Position numbers and translations under genes: made by a program. Source: Planctomycetota bacterium (GTDB lineage: Bacteria; Planctomycetota; Planctomycetia; Gemmatales; Gemmataceae). From it: a DNA stretch of 37,762 nucleotides. The stretch lies in contig JACOUH010000062.1 of assembly GCA_016177925.1 (NCBI GenBank), forward strand, positions 1-37,762, written 5' to 3'. The notes beneath the pieces were generated by a model. That model saw only the letters and a list, made by a program, of their open reading frames with translations, did no database searches and was not told the origin of the DNA. Positions 34,566-37,762 of this stretch are shown here, piece by piece (the stretch's first letter is position 1; the number at the start of each line of letters is the position of its first letter).

Positions 34566-34622
34566 GATTAGCCCGACGCGCAAGCGAGGAGTAACGTCAC
34601 TCCTCGCTCGCGCGTCGGGCTA
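34566..34622. repeat. Palindromic repeat family A, copy 6
   Basis: GATTAGCCCGACGCGCAAGC with its inverted partner, directly joined at its right end to repeat B copy 2. Confidence 0.85.
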
Positions 34623-34724
34623 GAGCGGTTTGCATTTGCTCGTAGCACAGGCGTCTCGCCTGTGCGCTGTCGCGGTTCGGCACAGGCGAGACGCCTGTGC
34701 TACGGCCGACTGCAAAACGCTCTA
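34621..34724. repeat. Palindromic repeat family B, copy 2
   Basis: About 104 bp bounded by TAGAGCG and CGCTCTA, nearly identical to 26277-26375. It abuts family A on its left side, the mirror of the arrangement at copy 1. Confidence 0.9.
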
Positions 34725-34733
34725 ATCAAGCGT

Positions 34734-36062
34734 TTACTTCTCCTCAATACAATACAGGTGCCGGTGGCTGCGCAACAGCAGCTGCCGGCCGACCAGGACC
34801 GGCGAGGCGTCGATGGCATCGTCGAGCCGGTTCGTCGCCAGCACCTCGAGCTTGTCCGAGCGCTTGATCACCAGTGTCGTGCCGTCACGGTCGACGAGGT
34901 AGAGGCGATCCTTCGCCCCGGCCGGCGACGCGTACAGGCTGCTCAGTTCGGGTAGCCGCTCCCGATCGATCACGGGCTCGCCGGTCTTGGTGTCCAAGCA
35001 CGTCAGCACAGGATTATTGAGATAGGTAAAATAGAGCCTGTCGCCGACGAGCAGCGGAGATGGGACGTAGGGGGTGCCGCGCGTAGAGCGCCACAACACC
35101 TTCTTTTTCTCGGTAATGTCGCCGGAAGCGTCGAGCGGGATGGCGACGGCGAACGAGCCCTTGTAGCCGCTCATGCAGTAGACGACGCTGCCGTCCGTCA
35201 CGGGCGAGGGAATGGCGTTGATCGTCTGCCCGCCGCACTCCCACAGCACCTTGCCGCTGTCGAGGTCGTAGGAGCGCACACGGTTGGTGGCGTTGACGAT
35301 GACCTGGACCTTGCCCTTGTACTCGACAATGAGCGGCGTCGCCCACGAGGTCGGTTCGTCGCGATCGATCTTCCAGCGTGTACGGCCGGTTTCGGCGTCC
35401 AGGGCGAGGATGAAGTCCTTGCCCTCGTGGTCCCAGTTGACGACCACGGTGCCGTTGTGGACCGCCGGCGAGCCGGCCTCGCCCCACCCGTAGCGCGTCT
35501 CCATGCGGCCGAGGGCGCGCTTCCACAGTAGCTTACCGTCGAGGTCGTAGCAGTACAGGCCGCGCGAGCCGAACCAGGCATACAGATATTTACCATCTGT
35601 GATAGGCGAAAAGGCCGCGTAGGAATGAGTGTTCTGGTGGCCCTCGTGCGGGACGGCCTCGCTGGCGACTCGCTTCCACAGTGTCTCGCCGCTGCGCCGG
35701 TCGAGGCAGAGGACCAGGAAGCGATGATAGGTCGTCGGCGGCGTGGTCCGCTTATTGAAGCGTGGATCAGACGGCGGTGGAATGTCTTCCTTCTTCGCCT
35801 CGCGGCGAGTGTCCTCGGCGGCGAGCACAAAGATGCGATCACCCCAGACAGCGGGCGTCGCGCTGCCGCGGCCGGGGAGAGGGACCTTCCACTTGATGTT
35901 GGTTTTCTCGTCCCACTTCAGCGGCGGGTCGGCGGTGGGAGACCAGCCGGTTGCCAGCGGTCCGCGCCACTGCGGCCAGTTGTTCAGCCGCTCCTTCGTG
36001 TCGGCGGCATGCAGGGACGGCAGGGTGAACAGGCCCGCGAGGAGGAGGACAATCGTCCGCAT
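34734..36062 (-). CDS. Secreted PQQ-like beta-propeller protein
   Basis: 442 residues from ATG 36062. The N-terminus MRTIVLLLAGLFTLPSLHAA is a typical Sec signal peptide with cleavage near residue 20. The mature protein begins with WPQWRGP and contains repeated blade motifs (LVLCLDRRSGETLWKR, LYCYDLDGKLLWKRALG, ILALDAETGRTRWKI, VRSYDLDSGKVLWECGG, LTCLDTKTGEPV), as in BamB-like and quinoprotein-like propellers. Catalytic residues of true PQQ dehydrogenases were not seen, so a binding or scaffold role outside the cytoplasm is more likely. Similar secreted propellers are abundant in planctomycetes. gyrA ends 140 bases upstream on the same strand. Confidence 0.88.
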   Translation of the reverse strand: MRTIVLLLAGLFTLPSLHAADTKERLNNWPQWRGPLATGWSPTADPPLKWDEKTNIKWKVPLPGRGSATPAVWGDRIFVLAAEDTRREAKKEDIPPPSDPRFNKRTTPPTTYHRFLVLCLDRRSGETLWKRVASEAVPHEGHQNTHSYAAFSPITDGKYLYAWFGSRGLYCYDLDGKLLWKRALGRMETRYGWGEAGSPAVHNGTVVVNWDHEGKDFILALDAETGRTRWKIDRDEPTSWATPLIVEYKGKVQVIVNATNRVRSYDLDSGKVLWECGGQTINAIPSPVTDGSVVYCMSGYKGSFAVAIPLDASGDITEKKKVLWRSTRGTPYVPSPLLVGDRLYFTYLNNPVLTCLDTKTGEPVIDRERLPELSSLYASPAGAKDRLYLVDRDGTTLVIKRSDKLEVLATNRLDDAIDASPVLVGRQLLLRSHRHLYCIEEK

Positions 36063-36152
36063 GACAGGTGTGTTTCGCAGGGGTTTCGCGGGCGAACGAC
36101 TGAAGTGGATGATAACAGACTGTCAGCGGCTGTCCAAAAGCTTCTTCCCTTT

Positions 36153-36173
36153 TTAGCCCGACGCGCCAACGAG
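36153..36173. repeat. Half-copy of repeat family A
   Basis: TTAGCCCGACGCGCCAACGA, one arm only, between the gyrA stop and the propeller gene. The opposite arm is missing. Confidence 0.7.
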
Positions 36174-36201
36174 AAGGAAAACACCCCCCCCGCGCGCCAG
36201 T

Positions 36202-37762
36202 TCATTCTTCGCCTTCGGGGGGAGCGACCGCCGGAGCTGCTTCCTCGGCGATGTCTTCCTCGTGGGCGACGGGAGCAAGGGCGGCGAGTTTGTCGCCCGG
36301 CTTCAGGTTGATGACACGCACGCCCTGCGTGTTGCGACCAATAACGCGGATCTCGTGGACGTGTGTCCGGTTCACCATGCCGTTGGCGCTGATGAGCATG
36401 ATGTCATCGTTGTCCTTGACGGCGGCGACGCCGACCACCAGGCCGTTGCGCTCGCTGGTACGGATGTCGCGGACACCCTTGCCGCCACGGCGCTGCTTGC
36501 GATAGGACATCGTCGACTTCGCGCCGCCTTCTTCCTCAGCGTCTTCCGCTCCCTCAACGGCGACTTCCTCGACGGGCTCCTCCGCGGCCTCGCCGTCGGC
36601 CCCTTCCGCGTCGCTCGCGTCGGCCGCCGTGTTGGCGCCGAAGGGTGTCCGCTTGCCGTAGCCATTCTCGCAGACCGTCAGCAGGTAGCCGTCGGGATCG
36701 GCGACCACCAGGCCGACGACCTCGTCGTCCTTCGCCAGCGCGATGCCCTTGACGCCGCGCGTCGCCCGGCCCATCGCCCGAGCGTTGGCCTCGTCGAAGC
36801 GGATCGCCATGCCCTTGCGTGTACTTAGGACGACCTCGTCGCCGGGCCGCGTCAGCACCACGTTGATGAGGGTGTCGCCCTCGTCGAGGCTGATGCCGAT
36901 GATGCCGCCCGCACGCGGATTGCTGTACTCGCGCAGGGCCGTCTTCTTGACCAGCCCGCGCCGCGTCGCCATGAGCAGGTACTTGTTCGCGTCGCGCTGG
37001 GCGTCGAACTTCTCCACGGCAATCACGCTGGTGATGCGCTCCTCCGGCTTGAGTTGCAGCACGTTGGCCATCGCCCGGCCGGGGCTGCTGCGGTCCTTCG
37101 GCTGGGGGATGTCGAAGACGCGCAGCCAGTACAGCTGCCCGCGGTTGGTGAAGCAGAGCAGGTAGTCGTGCGACGAGCAGACGAAGAAGTGCTCGACGAA
37201 GTCGTCTTCCTTGGTCACCCCGCCGGTGACGCCGCGTCCGCCGCGGTGCTGCGAGCGGAAGACGGTCAACGGCATCCGCTTGATGTAGCCCTCGTGGCTG
37301 ATGGTGACCGCGTTGACCTCCTCGGGCAGCAGCTTTTCGAGGTCAAGCCGGGCAACCTCGCCGGTGATCTCCGTCTTGCGGTCGTCGCCGTACTTGGTGC
37401 GCAGCTCGACCAGCTCCTCGCGGATGACGGCCCGCACGTTACGGTCGTCGGACAGCAGCGCCTCGTAGCCAAGGATCTTCTGTCGGAGGTCGTTGTACTC
37501 CTTGAAGATCTCGTCGCGTTCCAGGCCGGCGAGTTGGCCGAGTTGCAGCCGCACGACGGCCTCGGCCTGGGCCTCGGTCATGTGGTAGCTGGGCAGGGCT
37601 CCGAGTTCGCGCTGCAGGGCGGCGAAGTGGTCGGTGCCAAAGGCGCGTTCCATGAGTGAGGCGGCGACCTCAAGGTTCTGCAGGTTCTGCTTGGCCTCGG
37701 CGCGGCTGGGCGACTGGCGGATGATGCGGATCACCTCGTCGAGTGACGAGATGGCGATCAAC
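36202..37762 (-). CDS. gyrA: DNA gyrase subunit A, 3' part
   Basis: The frame is open to the window edge, so the 5' half lies outside. The visible 519 residues begin in the coiled-coil/tower end (SSLDEVIRIIRQSPSRAEAK, YHMTEAQAEAVVRLQLGQLAGLERDEI) and continue into the C-terminal DNA-wrapping beta-pinwheel (YIKRMPLTVFRSQHRGGRG, LLCFTNRGQLYWLRVFDIP). The GyrA box QRRGGKG (about 36476-36496) is present, so this is gyrase and not ParC. An acidic insertion of about 45 residues (roughly 36515-36645, rich in AEGADGEAAEEPVEE-type sequence) separates GYGKRTPF from the GyrA box. In usual GyrA these are almost adjacent. The C-terminal tail is also acidic. Confidence 0.95.
   Translation of the reverse strand, partial: LIAISSLDEVIRIIRQSPSRAEAKQNLQNLEVAASLMERAFGTDHFAALQRELGALPSYHMTEAQAEAVVRLQLGQLAGLERDEIFKEYNDLRQKILGYEALLSDDRNVRAVIREELVELRTKYGDDRKTEITGEVARLDLEKLLPEEVNAVTISHEGYIKRMPLTVFRSQHRGGRGVTGGVTKEDDFVEHFFVCSSHDYLLCFTNRGQLYWLRVFDIPQPKDRSSPGRAMANVLQLKPEERITSVIAVEKFDAQRDANKYLLMATRRGLVKKTALREYSNPRAGGIIGISLDEGDTLINVVLTRPGDEVVLSTRKGMAIRFDEANARAMGRATRGVKGIALAKDDEVVGLVVADPDGYLLTVCENGYGKRTPFGANTAADASDAEGADGEAAEEPVEEVAVEGAEDAEEEGGAKSTMSYRKQRRGGKGVRDIRTSERNGLVVGVAAVKDNDDIMLISANGMVNRTHVHEIRVIGRNTQGVRVINLKPGDKLAALAPVAHEEDIAEEAAPAVAPPEGEE

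Noticed and set aside
26277-34724. Repeats B and A as a CRISPR array
   Set aside because: They are dispersed, palindromic and of different families, with no regular spacers and no cas genes.

Overview
The window looks like a chromosomal segment of a high-GC member of the Planctomycetota, most likely the Gemmata group. This is inferred from gene content, not from a search. The pointers are a giant tandem Ser/Thr kinase with a repeat-rich C-terminal half, secreted PQQ-type beta-propeller and Gfo/Idh-type proteins, an MbfA-like ferritin/VIT protein, and many intergenic palindromes of the type ending in GCGCGTCGGGCTAA that also leak into protein tails. No rRNA, tRNA, CRISPR array, transposase or phage gene was seen.

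Layout. (1) 1-6762, plus strand: a 5'-truncated tandem Ser/Thr kinase with one transmembrane helix and about 1,300 residues of TPR-like helices. Its reading frame is cut once, by a TAG at 586-588 inside the first kinase domain. (2) 7189-9642: a TonB-dependent receptor, followed by a convergent 28-residue very basic ORF (9736-9822, minus). (3) 10333-18441, plus: the most interesting block, a dedicated type II fatty-acid/polyketide-like set: dehydratase, ketoreductase, long acyl carrier protein, second dehydratase, two ketosynthases, a membrane-anchored alpha/beta hydrolase and a GH3-family acyl-adenylating enzyme. Both the dehydratases and the ketosynthases come as one intact and one active-site-degenerate copy. 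(4) 18480-20108, minus: a translationally coupled DUF5678-like/retropepsin-like gene pair lying between two 38-bp direct repeats that are copies of the GH3 3' end, then a LipB-fold protein lacking both catalytic residues. (5) 20380-21825, plus: a polytopic membrane protein. (6) 21904-24528, minus: a small hypothetical protein, asparaginyl-tRNA synthetase and a Tat-exported cupin-like protein. (7) 25008-28117, plus: threonine-synthase-like enzyme, ThiS/MoaD sulfur carrier, a 118-residue unknown and a ThiF/MoeB activating enzyme, which together suggest a protein-thiocarboxylate sulfur-transfer system. (8) 28293-31393, minus: MbfA-like ferritin/VIT protein, Gfo/Idh/MocA oxidoreductase and a HEAT-repeat lipoprotein. 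(9) 31608-31922, plus: a small unknown gene. (10) 32004-37762, minus: fatty acid desaturase, nucleoside-hydrolase family protein, PQQ-like beta-propeller protein and the 3' part of gyrA, which runs off the window.

At least six palindromic repeat families fill the intergenic spaces, some nested in each other. Several supply stop codons or C-terminal residues to neighbouring genes. The lipid block (3), the LipB-like protein and the desaturase are the genes most likely to be metabolically related. The other genes look like ordinary chromosomal neighbours.
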